From the NCBI RefSeq assembly GCF_000317555.1, contig NC_019745.1, positions 5,274,001 through 5,338,000 on the forward strand: DNA of 64,000 bases. Reading direction: 5' to 3'. The stretch is from Gloeocapsa sp. PCC 7428 (GTDB lineage Bacteria; Cyanobacteriota; Cyanobacteriia; Cyanobacteriales; Chroococcidiopsidaceae). This document shows, in pieces, positions 8,752 through 17,074 of this stretch (the stretch's first letter is position 1; each line of letters starts with the position of its first letter). The position numbers and the translations under genes were made by a program. Below the pieces are notes generated by a model. It did no database searches and was not told the origin of the DNA. It saw nothing but the letters and a program-made list of their open reading frames with translations.

Positions 8752-9453
8752 ATGGCGCTTCAGGTTGAAGTTCTAGAACAAAGTTTTGAGCGTGTTAAAC
8801 CTTATGCTAATGAGTTTGCTGCTAGCTTTTACAACAATTTGCTAACCGACTATCCTCAACTTCAGCCTTTATTTGCCAAAACTGATATGGATCAGCAGCA
8901 TCAAAAGCTAATCATGTCTTTAATATTAGTCGTTAGCAATCTGCGTAATCCTGAACTTTTGAAAATAACGCTGCAAAACCTAGGTGCAAGACACGTCAGC
9001 TATGGCACACTACAGCAACACTATCCAATGGTGGGTGCAGCATTGTTGAAAACTTTTGAATCGTACTTAGGTAAAGACTGGACACCAGAAGTTAAGCAAG
9101 CATGGGCAGATGCATATGGAGTGCTTGCGGAAATGATGCTCGAAGGAGCGCAGTCTGCTGAAAAATCGTCAATGGCACCATCACCCCAGTTGAATAGTGC
9201 AACTGTAAGCACGCCAGGATTGATATCTGCGAATTTTCCCCCGCAGCAGGAGTCACCGCAGTCTATTCAACATAGTGAGAGTGACGCAGCTGTCATGTCA
9301 ACTTCAGTTAGCAGACCTAGCATCAATCTGAAATTAATCCTGTTGATTGCTATCGTAGCTGGTTTACTAGGTTTAGGGATTTTCTATTACTCTCGTTCAC
9401 AACAAGATAACGGTAATATAAGATCTGTTACCGAATCTGCAAAAATTATATAG
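8752..9453 (+). CDS. globin domain protein with C-terminal membrane anchor
   Basis: 233 residues. Residues 1-135 are a full bacterial globin of the flavohemoglobin/single-domain type: candidate B10 Tyr27 (FYNNLL), distal Gln49 (DQQHQKL), proximal His81 (GARHVSYG) and the C-terminal helix TPEVKQAWADAYGVLAEMM. There is no reductase domain. A low-complexity Ser/Pro/Gln segment (about 135-190) leads to one hydrophobic helix, residues 193-213 (LKLILLIAIVAGLLGLGIF), and a short tail. It is therefore predicted to be tail-anchored, with the heme domain on the cytoplasmic side. NO or O2 chemistry is typical of the family; the true role is unknown. It sits between the guanidine importer and the urate genes, facing the latter. 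Confidence 0.88.
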   Translation: MALQVEVLEQSFERVKPYANEFAASFYNNLLTDYPQLQPLFAKTDMDQQHQKLIMSLILVVSNLRNPELLKITLQNLGARHVSYGTLQQHYPMVGAALLKTFESYLGKDWTPEVKQAWADAYGVLAEMMLEGAQSAEKSSMAPSPQLNSATVSTPGLISANFPPQQESPQSIQHSESDAAVMSTSVSRPSINLKLILLIAIVAGLLGLGIFYYSRSQQDNGNIRSVTESAKII

Positions 9454-9470
9454 AATGGCTCATAGATGCC

Positions 9471-9530
9471 CTTGTGACTGAAGTCGCAGCTACTCATACA
9501 AAGGATGCCTCTGCACATCTGTGGATAAGG
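9471..9530 (+). repeat. degenerate GACTGAAGTCGC-type dispersed repeat
   Basis: The stretch beginning GACTGAAGTCGCAGC and ending near CACATCTGTGGA resembles the dispersed element GACTGAAGTCGCGGC ... GGTGCGTGGACTAA found again near 47474-47525. It lies in the spacer between the convergent globin and hpxO genes. No protein is encoded. Confidence 0.45.
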
Positions 9531-9576
9531 TTCTTCTAGTGACGAATTCATTCGCGACTCGCACTCAGGCAAGACA

Positions 9577-10734
9577 CTAATGTAATGGTCCTGCCAAAAT
9601 AACTTTAGAAATCGCACTTGTGACATCGGTGGGATCTTCTTGGGCGAGTTGTTGATACCACTTCTGCGTAATGTCTGGATCGACACCGTGAATCATTTCT
9701 GCTCGTCGGCGTGCCTTTTGAACAACAGCACCTGTTCGCTCTTTGCGTTCGGCTTCGTAACGCTGCAAGGCGTATTCTACGCCCAAATTAGTTGTGAGTA
9801 GATATTGTGTTAAAACAAGTCCATCTTCCATTGCTTGACAACCACCTTGCCCCAAATCGGGACAGGTTGCGTGGGCAGAATCTCCTAATAAAGCCACTCT
9901 ACCGCGTACCATTTTATTTATAGGTCCTACGTCGTGAATTTCAACGCGGTTGGTTTGAGACGGCTCTAAACGCTCAATCAGCAATTGGACTGGTTGCGCC
10001 CACCCTTGAAAATGTTCCGCGAGATCTGCACGGTAATCTGGGTTGGCAGGTGTTCCTTTGGGTAGGGGTACGTCAAAAAAGAAATAGAAGCGATCGCGTG
10101 CTACTGGCATCATCGACACGCGCTTGTGATCTCCTACATAAATCGCCCAACTATTCTTTGGTGCTAAATCTTCACTCGCAGGTACTAAGCCGTTCCAGTT
10201 AACATAAGTGCCGTATTTTGGTTGCACTTCTTCATTTAACACATAGCGCCGCAAAATTGAATGAATTCCATCAGCAGCAACGAGTAAATCACCTGTAGCA
10301 CAGTGTCCATTTTCAAAAATGGCGGTGACTCCTTGTGCATCCTCTTCTACCCCAATACATTTATGATTGAGGTTCACCTCACCTGGATAAGCATCGAGTA
10401 GCATTTGTTGCAAATCTGTGCGCGCCACAGGATAAGGACGTTGCCCGACTTCTTCAACCAAGGGCTGCAAATCGATATCATTGAGTAATTCACCAGTTTT
10501 AGTCAGATACTGCATTCGATCCATTTGTCCGCCGATTTGCGCCATTTTCTCACCTAAACCAAGGCGATTGAGGACTTTTACGCCGTTTGACCACAGCGAT
10601 ATTCCTGCACCTGCTGGGCGTAATTCTTTGACGCGATCGTAAATTTCTACCTCGAATCCGGCTTGACGTAGCGAGATTCCTGTGGTTAAACCGCCGATTC
10701 CTGCACCGATGACCACAACCTTGAGGTTATACAT
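9577..10734 (-). CDS. hpxO: FAD-dependent urate hydroxylase, HpxO-like
   Basis: 385 residues, a class A flavoprotein monooxygenase: FAD motif VIGAGIGGLTTGISLRQAGF at 8-27, DG motif DLLVAADGIHS near 160 and GD motif RVALLGDSAHATCPDLGQGG near 280. Its match to Klebsiella HpxO is long and close, including ISLWSNGVK, TYVNWNGLV, FYFFFDVPLPKG and RVEIHDVGPI. HpxO turns urate into 5-hydroxyisourate with NADH and O2. The neighbours agree: an NCS2 permease gene ends 53 bp upstream, and the enzyme for the next step is encoded about 2 kb away on the same strand. GGAGG stands shortly before the ATG. Other aromatic hydroxylases share the fold, but context and similarity make urate the best call. Confidence 0.88.
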   Translation of the reverse strand: MYNLKVVVIGAGIGGLTTGISLRQAGFEVEIYDRVKELRPAGAGISLWSNGVKVLNRLGLGEKMAQIGGQMDRMQYLTKTGELLNDIDLQPLVEEVGQRPYPVARTDLQQMLLDAYPGEVNLNHKCIGVEEDAQGVTAIFENGHCATGDLLVAADGIHSILRRYVLNEEVQPKYGTYVNWNGLVPASEDLAPKNSWAIYVGDHKRVSMMPVARDRFYFFFDVPLPKGTPANPDYRADLAEHFQGWAQPVQLLIERLEPSQTNRVEIHDVGPINKMVRGRVALLGDSAHATCPDLGQGGCQAMEDGLVLTQYLLTTNLGVEYALQRYEAERKERTGAVVQKARRRAEMIHGVDPDITQKWYQQLAQEDPTDVTSAISKVILAGPLH

Positions 10735-10787
10735 TGTGTTTGCCTCCGCTGATAAGGGGTTCTCGTAGTTTCTTTTGCAATTTTGTC

Positions 10788-12224
10788 CTATGCTTCGGAA
10801 GCTAAGTCCTCAGAACTCATTTCGTCTTCTTCTAGGCTACTTTCGCTCAGTTCTTGGGGAAGTATCCAGTTTAAAACAATTGCTGTTAGTCCACCGGCTG
10901 AGATTCCTGAAGAAAAAATACTTTTCACGAGTGTTGGCGTTGCATCAAGGATTTCAGGAACATACGTCACACCTAACCCAATTGCCAGCGATGTTCCGAC
11001 AACGATTAACGCACGGCGATCGAGTTGAACCGACGAAAGAATATTAATACCAGCGACAACAATCGAGCCAAACATAATGAGTGTAGCGCCACCGAGAACA
11101 GGCTGCGGTAGGCTGCGAAAAATGCCACCAACGATTGGAAATAAACCTAATAGGGCAAGAATAACGGCAATAAAATAACCGATATAACGGCTACCAACCC
11201 CAGTGATTTGAATTACGCCGTTATTTTGACTAAATGTCGTATTTGGAAATGTATTAAAGACAGCAGCAATTAAGGAATTAACGCCATCTCCTAGCACTCC
11301 ACCTTTGATTCTCCGAATATAGACGCTGCCTTTAATTGGTTCACCCGATACCGCCGATGTTGCTGTCAAATCACCGATCGATTCAATCGTTGTGATCAGA
11401 TACAGCAGAATAAACGGAATAAATGCGGCAAAGTTGAAACTCAGTCCGTACCGAAATGGAATAGGCGCTGCAATCACAGGTAGTCCTTGCAAACCACTAA
11501 AGTTGACCATTCCCAAAAAACTAGCCACAACGTAGCCGATAATTAGTCCTATCACAACAGAACTCATCCGCAAGATTGGATTTTTGCTGATATTGAGGAC
11601 AATAATTGTGATGAGGACTAACGCTGCAACTCCTAAACTTTGAGGACTACCGAAAGTATTATTTCGCTGCGCAACAACTCCTCCACCGATACTAATGATG
11701 GCTGTTTTAATCAGCGTCAAGCCAATGATGCTGACGATTGTACCTGTAACCAGCGGGGTAATAATCTTCCTTACCAAATGCAGAAAGCGACTCAAGAAGA
11801 TTTCGATAAATGAACCAAAGAAGCATAAACCAAAGATGAGACTTAACGCACTTTCAGGCGTACCCCCAGCTTCAATGACTGCGGTTCCTGCGGCGATGAT
11901 CGGACCTAAAAACGAAAAGCTTGTCCCCTGAATACTCAATAAACCTGAGCCAATTGGTCCAATCTTTTTTGCTTGAATAAACGTTGCAACGCCTGAGATA
12001 AACAGTGACATACTCACAATGTATGCTGTATCTACTGGCGATAACTGCAACGCATTACTAATCAAAAGTGGTGGAGTAATGATACCGACAAATATCGCTA
12101 GTACGTGCTGTGCCGCTGCTAGCGCAGCTTCTACAAATGGTGGTCTATCGTTTAGACCATAAATTAACCCACTCGCTGGCTTAACATCAACACGTTCTTC
12201 AGATGTGACTTTAACTTTTGTCAT
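10788..12224 (-). CDS. NCS2 nucleobase/urate-xanthine permease
   Basis: 478 residues with 12-14 hydrophobic segments, a nucleobase:cation symporter-2 protein. Family marks include the N-terminal GLNDRPPF, then GLLSIQGTSFSF near residue 98, the segment TTIESIGDLTATSAVSGEP near 277 (the conserved Glu/Asp region) and FNTFPNTTFSQNNGV near 322. UacT, XanP and XanQ transport urate or xanthine; placement between urate hydroxylase and 5-hydroxyisourate hydrolase genes favours urate. It probably shares a transcript with hpxO, 53 bp downstream. The 480-bp spacer before it likely carries its promoter. Confidence 0.9.
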   Translation of the reverse strand: MTKVKVTSEERVDVKPASGLIYGLNDRPPFVEAALAAAQHVLAIFVGIITPPLLISNALQLSPVDTAYIVSMSLFISGVATFIQAKKIGPIGSGLLSIQGTSFSFLGPIIAAGTAVIEAGGTPESALSLIFGLCFFGSFIEIFLSRFLHLVRKIITPLVTGTIVSIIGLTLIKTAIISIGGGVVAQRNNTFGSPQSLGVAALVLITIIVLNISKNPILRMSSVVIGLIIGYVVASFLGMVNFSGLQGLPVIAAPIPFRYGLSFNFAAFIPFILLYLITTIESIGDLTATSAVSGEPIKGSVYIRRIKGGVLGDGVNSLIAAVFNTFPNTTFSQNNGVIQITGVGSRYIGYFIAVILALLGLFPIVGGIFRSLPQPVLGGATLIMFGSIVVAGINILSSVQLDRRALIVVGTSLAIGLGVTYVPEILDATPTLVKSIFSSGISAGGLTAIVLNWILPQELSESSLEEDEMSSEDLASEA

Positions 12225-12706
12225 TTTAAATTAAGATTGTATTAAAACAAAATCAAGAGTAAAAATTTACTCTAGTGCGCTAACAGTGATAGTAAATATT
12301 TATACTGTGATAAACATGATTCCAACTTAAATTGGATTTGTGAACTTAAGCTAATAATTAACATTTTCGAGCGTTGTAAATTTATGAGTTTTTAAAGCTG
12401 TAAACGCGAGCATGGAAGATACTATTGACATTTTTGTCTAAGATATAGAATTTTTAGTAGCTAAATAATAATTACTACCTAAGACGCTAAGACATCAATG
12501 TATTCTGTATACTGCGATGACAGTACAAAACATAAGGTATAACTATGTTTATCTAGTTTTTTGTATTTAAAATAACAAAAATCACTACTCTTTTGTAAAA
12601 CTGTATCGCACAAGTGCCTGTTAAAAGCGCTAACTGAAGGTATAAGCCAACCGATTGATAATTAATATTTTTATTTTGACCAGTAATAGATACTTACTTC
12701 GTAATA
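12225..12706. other. AT-rich spacer between NCS2 permease and HIUase genes
   Basis: About 480 bp with no supported gene. It should hold the promoter of the permease-hpxO pair (minus strand) and the 3' end of the HIUase transcript. A partial inverted repeat CCAA-CTTAAA-TTGG (about 12323-12336) could be a regulator site, but it is too short to claim. Confidence 0.4.
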
Positions 12707-13069
12707 TTAGCTACCGCGATAGGTACTGTATGACCAAGGAGACACTAATAAAGGAACGTGATAATGTGCTGTAGTGTCAGCAATACCAAATTGCAGCGGG
12801 ATACGATTAAGAAAAGGCGGATTAGGCAAATTATCTAACTTTTGTGCAAAATAATCATGCACGACGAAAACTAATTCATACACACCAACTTTGAGTTCTT
12901 CATCAAATAGCAAAGGTGCATCAGTGCGACCGTCATTGTTTGTCGTGATAGTTTTCAGTAGTGTTTTTTGTCCAGATTGAGCATCTATCAGCCATAGCTC
13001 AACGACCATATTAATAGCCGGACAACCGTGCGCTGTATCTAGAACGTGCGTAGTTAGTTTACCTGCCAT
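12707..13069 (-). CDS. uraH: 5-hydroxyisourate hydrolase (transthyretin-like)
   Basis: 120 residues, the usual length. HIUase hydrolyses 5-hydroxyisourate, the product of urate oxidation, to OHCU. The signatures are complete: N-terminal [14 protein letters not shown] with the active-site His, GRTDAPLL in the middle, [19 protein letters not shown] at the end with the second catalytic His region and the C-terminal YRGS tetrapeptide that defines HIUases. It lies upstream of the permease and urate hydroxylase on the same strand. The next enzyme, OHCU decarboxylase, is not in the window. Confidence 0.95.
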   Translation of the reverse strand: MAGKLTTHVLDTAHGCPAINMVVELWLIDAQSGQKTLLKTITTNNDGRTDAPLLFDEELKVGVYELVFVVHDYFAQKLDNLPNPPFLNRIPLQFGIADTTAHYHVPLLVSPWSYSTYRGS

Positions 13070-13445
13070 AGTTTTGAAGCTAACCGTACTTTTTAGCCAG
13101 TGTTGCTGAATTTAAGTTTAATACAGAAACAAAGATGCAGTACGCGATACATTTTGCGAGTTATGGAGGCAGAATTACGGAGGTAGAAGGCAGATTTATT
13201 TTTTGCTTGTGAGTACTAGGGACTTGTATTCCTTTTTGGCAGAGGGAAGAATCTTGTTTTCAATATAAAAGCCCTCTACCTCTCTTTTATTACAAGGCGA
13301 TCGCAGCTAATACTCTATTCCTGCATAAATCCATATCGACAAGTTTTCACGCTTAATAGCACAATGATGTTTGAAGTAGTACTGGGAATTGAAGTATTAC
13401 CCTAGCGCGCTCTGTTTTATGTAAAAAACGCAATTACTAAGTTTC
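13070..13445. other. spacer upstream of HIUase, no gene seen
   Basis: About 375 bp, no open frame worth calling. It contains purine/pyrimidine strings (GGAGGTAGAAGG and CCCTCTACCTCTC) resembling the short repeats seen elsewhere in the window, and one HIP1 site. It begins a 2.1-kb gene-poor stretch. Confidence 0.4.
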
Positions 13446-13646
13446 ATGCCAAAACGTTTAATCATCAAAGGCTACCTAAGCTTGGCAGAATAAGAAAGAC
13501 GCTATCATCAAGCGCACAATCCTGGCAAACTAACGCGCTATCAAACCATCTAGTTAATAGTACAAGGTAAGCTGATAAAAGATGTTGTGCAGTCGTTTGC
13601 TATACTCCTGATTCAATTCGGCGCGTTACCTGCTAATATAATCAAC
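13446..13646 (+). pseudogene. decayed IS630-type transposase, N-terminal HTH fragment
   Basis: Read across frames this gives MPKRLIIKGYLSLAE, a stop, ERRYHQAHNPGKLTRYQTI, a TAG where the family has Trp, then LIVQGKLIKDVVQS. After a frameshift it continues CYTPDSIRRVT. That is the pattern of the helix-turn-helix N-terminus of cyanobacterial IS630-type transposases (LSxEELExRYRxAxxPxxRxRYQxIWLLxxGK, then GYSxxWIRxxxRRYN). Two stops and one frameshift in about 65 codons, and no catalytic DDE part, show that it is dead. I see no terminal inverted repeats. Confidence 0.7.
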
Positions 13647-14432
13647 ACAGACTCTTAATAATAATATTTATATCTTCTGTAAAAGTATGTATAAAAAGTA
13701 GCTTGGTAATAAGACAGAAGGAGAGAAGCTTGACAACTTTCTAGAACAAAGTCTGTTGTCTCATTCTGAATGAAAGCTAATTGTTTATGCAGATATCATT
13801 AAGAGTCAATTTTAGCAATACCGTAATAATTCTATAGAAAAACTGGATCGCAGCGTTAAGTACATACAAAGTCCGGTTAATAATTAATAATCAACTTTCC
13901 ACTCCATTTGCAAGTAAAACAAATAAGTAAAGCGATAAACGGTTACAGGTATACCCTATTACAGCAGCAACAGCTTCGCTTTGCTAGTAGCAAAATTACT
14001 TGATATTGACGACTTTCAATAACATTCATGGCTTGACGACAGCAACGTTCTATCTCTTCTAGTTGGAGATGTGACGCAATTATTAAACGTTTCGACCTAG
14101 TAAAGGTCGTTTTACTCTGCTTTTGTTATAAAACATTATGTGGACTGAATAGATCCTAAACTTATCTGTATCGACAACTTTTTATCTTTTAAATAGTATA
14201 CAAACAATAACTTTTGTTGAAATGCAATCTTTAAGAGTACTACTAACGCAGAAGTTATCTGTTTATAAACATACTGACTTCTGATAAATCATGGATATAT
14301 TACGAGATAAAAAACATTTATAGCATTTTTAAAAAAGTAGTTTTCCTCGGAAAAAATAGTCATAAGAGATTACAATTTTATAATTTAAACATCCAAAAAT
14401 AGCTTTCTTTTGAATCTTGCAGGCTACCTCTC
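13647..14432. other. AT-rich gene-free stretch
   Basis: Nearly 800 bp with stops in all frames and low GC. It may contain unrecognisable remains of the transposase fragment just before it. I see no RNA gene, terminator or convincing repeat. Confidence 0.4.
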
Positions 14433-14594
14433 ATGTTTTTAACAGGATTTATAGTTGGGTTTATTACTGCTTTTATTAGCTCATTCCTGCTTTCTGTATT
14501 TATTATGAGTTTATTGAGATTCACTTCTCAAATACCTAAAGAATCAAAACGTAATCTATACTTCTGGGAAAATACATCAAAGGAGAATAAATAA
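14433..14594 (+). CDS. possible small membrane protein, 53 aa
   Basis: A 53-codon frame: a hydrophobic helix from FLTGFIVGFITAFISSF through about residue 28, then a polar basic/acidic tail (RFTSQIPKESKRNLYFWEN). A single-pass small membrane protein with positive-inside character is plausible. There is no good Shine-Dalgarno before the ATG, no recognised family, and the surroundings are decayed DNA, so it could be chance. The clean split between hydrophobic and polar parts is the only positive evidence. Confidence 0.35.
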   Translation: MFLTGFIVGFITAFISSFLLSVFIMSLLRFTSQIPKESKRNLYFWENTSKENK

Positions 14595-15285
14595 TGTATG
14601 GCATTTAATTATTTTTCCTTTTCAAAACCCGACATCAGCAATAGATCAATGAATGGATTATAGATATGAAAAAAGAAAAGGTTTTGATGTTATATTTATC
14701 AAGCAAGAAGAGCAGTGTTATCCACGCTGAAACTTATGGCTAACTAAGAAGTTAGAAAGCTTTGTTGTGAGGGTAGCTGAGCATCTTTCAAATTGTGATA
14801 GTCGTGGCGCTTCTCCTCAAGCATGTTTTGGTATCATTTTAAACAACATAGCTTGGTTGGCATAGAAAAAATCAAGGTGGTGAGGATAGTACCCCCTGGC
14901 GTTAGTTAGTTCATGTACTCAATATTTATCAGGCGATCGCTTGTACAGTCGAACAACCGCGTGATTCACAATCAAATCTTTAAAGTTGGAGACACCACTA
15001 ATACTTATCGAAGTAAAGACGATTGCCAAGATTCTCTCTGAATATTGGTTGAATTTTGGGAGTAATGGGGCAAATAACGAAGTTATCGCGTTGCTTTGGG
15101 AAAATTCATGAGTTCCTACGCGAATTTTAATGTGAATTGAGTGTGCTACATAGCGCGCAGAAACTATTTATATTTACTCAAACTATCCGTAGAAACTTTG
15201 TGTTTTGAGGATACACGCGCTTAAAACAGCTGCAATATCTCATTCACACTCAGCAAATCGAGCGAGATTTCTTCTGGAGACAGTG
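14595..15285. other. gene-poor spacer before the epimerase gene
   Basis: About 690 bp. No frame beyond 60 codons makes sense. A small hairpin CTAACT/AGTTAG with loop AAGA (about 14742-14757) has no T-run. One HIP1 site lies near 14934. It looks like degraded sequence. Confidence 0.4.
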
Positions 15286-15837
15286 ATGAAATTTACAAAA
15301 ACGAAACTCAAAAATACATTTATTATTGACTTAGAGCAGCAGCAAGACAATCGAGGTTTTTTTGCTCAAACCTTCTGTGCGCGCGAATTTGCAGCGCATG
15401 GTCTTAAACCAGTTGTTGCACAATGTAATTTAGCTTTCAACTATAAAAAAGGAACGCTGCGAGGAATGCACTATCAAGTTGCCCCAGTCCGCGTAGCACA
15501 GTTAGTTCGCTGTACTCAAGGCGCAATTTACAACATTATCATCGATATGCGTCCTGATTCTCCAACTTTTCTTAAACACATTGGTGTAGAACTAACCGCT
15601 GAAAATCATCGGGCTTTGTACATACCAGCAATGTGCGCGCACGGCTATCAAACGCTTGTTGATAATACTGGGGTAGTGTATCAGGTGAGTGGGTTTTATT
15701 CTTCACACTATGAGCGCGGTCTGCGCTATGATGACCCAACATTTAATATTGTTTGGCCGCTTCCTGTTAGTGAAATTTCACAAAAAGATTTGGCTTGGTG
15801 TTTATTTCAATCTTTTCTGCTAGAAGTTGAATCGTGA
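15286..15837 (+). CDS. RmlC-like dTDP-4-dehydrorhamnose 3,5-epimerase family protein
   Basis: 183 residues from ATG 15286, which has GGAG about 7 nt upstream; a longer frame from TTG 15205 adds 27 residues unlike the family. It is a cupin-fold sugar-nucleotide epimerase: RGFFAQTF near 23, catalytic-type His62 in LRGMHYQ, His119 in CAHGYQTL and Tyr132 in VYQVSGFY. RmlC makes dTDP-4-keto-rhamnose for cell-surface polysaccharide. Two positions usually conserved in RmlC differ here: the Lys of GKLVR is Gln72 (AQLVRC) and the Asp of FDV is Asn83 (YNI). It may be a 3-epimerase-type variant or impaired. No other rml gene is near; a frameshifted relic follows directly. Confidence 0.8.
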   Translation: MKFTKTKLKNTFIIDLEQQQDNRGFFAQTFCAREFAAHGLKPVVAQCNLAFNYKKGTLRGMHYQVAPVRVAQLVRCTQGAIYNIIIDMRPDSPTFLKHIGVELTAENHRALYIPAMCAHGYQTLVDNTGVVYQVSGFYSSHYERGLRYDDPTFNIVWPLPVSEISQKDLAWCLFQSFLLEVES

Positions 15838-16263
15838 TTGTTGTCGATAATGCACTGTCAGTGCGTGCTGTGGCTAGCAGTCTTGTCAAAGTTGATATAA
15901 AAGTTCCTAGTCCTCATAGTCGCTTTATGCTTAGCTCTGAATGCGATTTGACACATACCATTCGCCACTCGCAGCAGTTAATCAATGAGGAACTTACACA
16001 AATTCAGCTTGGTTTGGTGGAAGCGAACTCGTAGAAAATGATATTTTTGGCGATCGCGGCGCGGTTGCTATTGTGACATTGAAGTGACACGCACGAGTAT
16101 TAGTCCTAAACTTAGTGCTATCAGCGCCGATTATCCAGTTCACGGCATTGGCGATCCCTATATCAGTGGTCTTTCTCATCCAACACGCACGATTAGTGGT
16201 GTGAGCGACTCGGCTTGCTCGCTACAAGAAGCGATACCGTTTTGCTATCCAGCCATTCGCTAA
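15834..16263 (+). pseudogene. frameshifted relic, identity unknown
   Basis: Coding-like sequence moves through three frames. The first is a 66-codon piece starting GTG at 15834 (overlapping the epimerase stop) and ending TAG 16034. The second gives WFGGSELVENDIFGDRGAV then AIVTLK and a stop near 16088. The third gives SPKLSAISADYPVHGIGDPY, ISGLSHPTRTISGVSDS and ends at 16263. Each stop sits where another frame takes over, as expected for one gene broken by indels. I do not recognise the family. It could also be three unrelated fragments. Confidence 0.4.
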
Positions 16264-16533
16264 AAGTGTCATTATTTTTGCAGCGCGATCGCCCAGTGTT
16301 AAAACACTCAATAACTATATAAAAATAGTGTCGTGTTTAAGTATTTTTTAATAATGCATTTTTGCGATACGTGCAGTAAAAAAATAAAAGTCATATGCTA
16401 ATATAGAAAAGTATAAGAGTGCAGTTCGGTTGCAGCGTTTGTTTTTAGAATTGATGGGCTTTTTCCTTTTAGTTTTGACAGGCTTCTCTCCGAAATCTAG
16501 AACTCTACAACTTTCTGATTTAGGAGACAATGT
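16264..16533. other. upstream region and probable long 5' leader of the RNA-binding protein gene
   Basis: About 270 bp, AT-rich at 16310-16400 and then more mixed. Cyanobacterial rbp genes often have long, cold-responsive leaders, so the promoter is probably near 16320-16420, but no box or structure is clear enough to assign. Confidence 0.4.
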
Positions 16534-16839
16534 ATGTCAGTTTATGTAGGTAACTTATCCTACGAGGTTACACAAGAAGACCTCAGCGCAGTTTTTGCAG
16601 AATATGGTTCTGTAAAACGCGTTCAATTACCCACTGACCGTGAAACTGGTCGGGTACGTGGCTTCGGCTTCGTAGAAATGGATACAGAGGCAGAGGAAGA
16701 CTTAGCGATTGATGCGCTTGACGGCGCAGAATGGATGGGACGAACCTTGCGAGTCAACAAGGCGAAACCCAGAGAAAATCGCACTTCATTTAGTGGTGGT
16801 GGTAATCGTCGAAATGGTAATTACTCGGCTCGCTACTAA
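16534..16839 (+). CDS. rbp: RRM RNA-binding protein (cyanobacterial Rbp family)
   Basis: 101 residues: one RNA-recognition motif and a short Gly/Arg/Asn tail. RNP2 is VYVGNL at 3-8 and RNP1 is RGFGFVEM at about 43-50; both carry the aromatic RNA-contacting residues. Cyanobacterial Rbp proteins bind single-stranded RNA, are often cold-induced and can help mRNA localisation to thylakoids. AGGAG precedes the ATG, which gives a well-defined start. A strong terminator hairpin lies 60 bp after the stop, so it is a single-gene unit. Confidence 0.95.
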   Translation: MSVYVGNLSYEVTQEDLSAVFAEYGSVKRVQLPTDRETGRVRGFGFVEMDTEAEEDLAIDALDGAEWMGRTLRVNKAKPRENRTSFSGGGNRRNGNYSARY

Positions 16840-16900
16840 ACACGCGAGACTAGTGCGTTAGCGTAAGTGCGATCGCCCTCACGAACTAATATGATGTAAG

Positions 16901-16931
16901 AGGCTTAGGCAAATTGCTTGAGCCTTTTTTT
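16901..16931 (+). terminator. rho-independent terminator after rbp
   Basis: AGGCTTAGGC / GCTTGAGCCT form a 10-bp stem (one G-U) with loop AAATT, extendable by A-U pairs, followed by TTTTTTT. It sits about 60 bp past the rbp stop and before ccmP. Confidence 0.9.
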
Positions 16932-17074
16932 GTATCAATGACGCATATCGTGTAAGTATCTAACTGTATCAAGCTAGCGTTAGGCGTGAGCAAATGCACT
17001 TCAGATTTCAGAAGCACAAAGTGTAAACTCAGATGTTGCACTTGCAAAATTCTAAGATGACGGAGATTTAAACC

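Noticed and set aside
10775-11047. 90-codon plus-strand frame
   Set aside because: Antisense of the NCS2 permease C-terminus.
12580-12600. Third copy of the 70-bp repeat suggested by CTCTTTTGTAAAAC
   Set aside because: Only about 14 bases match; the rest, including the palindrome, is absent.
14750-14900. Glycosyltransferase remnant suggested by VVRIVPPGV in one frame
   Set aside because: Only a few residues look familiar, and stops surround them; not enough to call.
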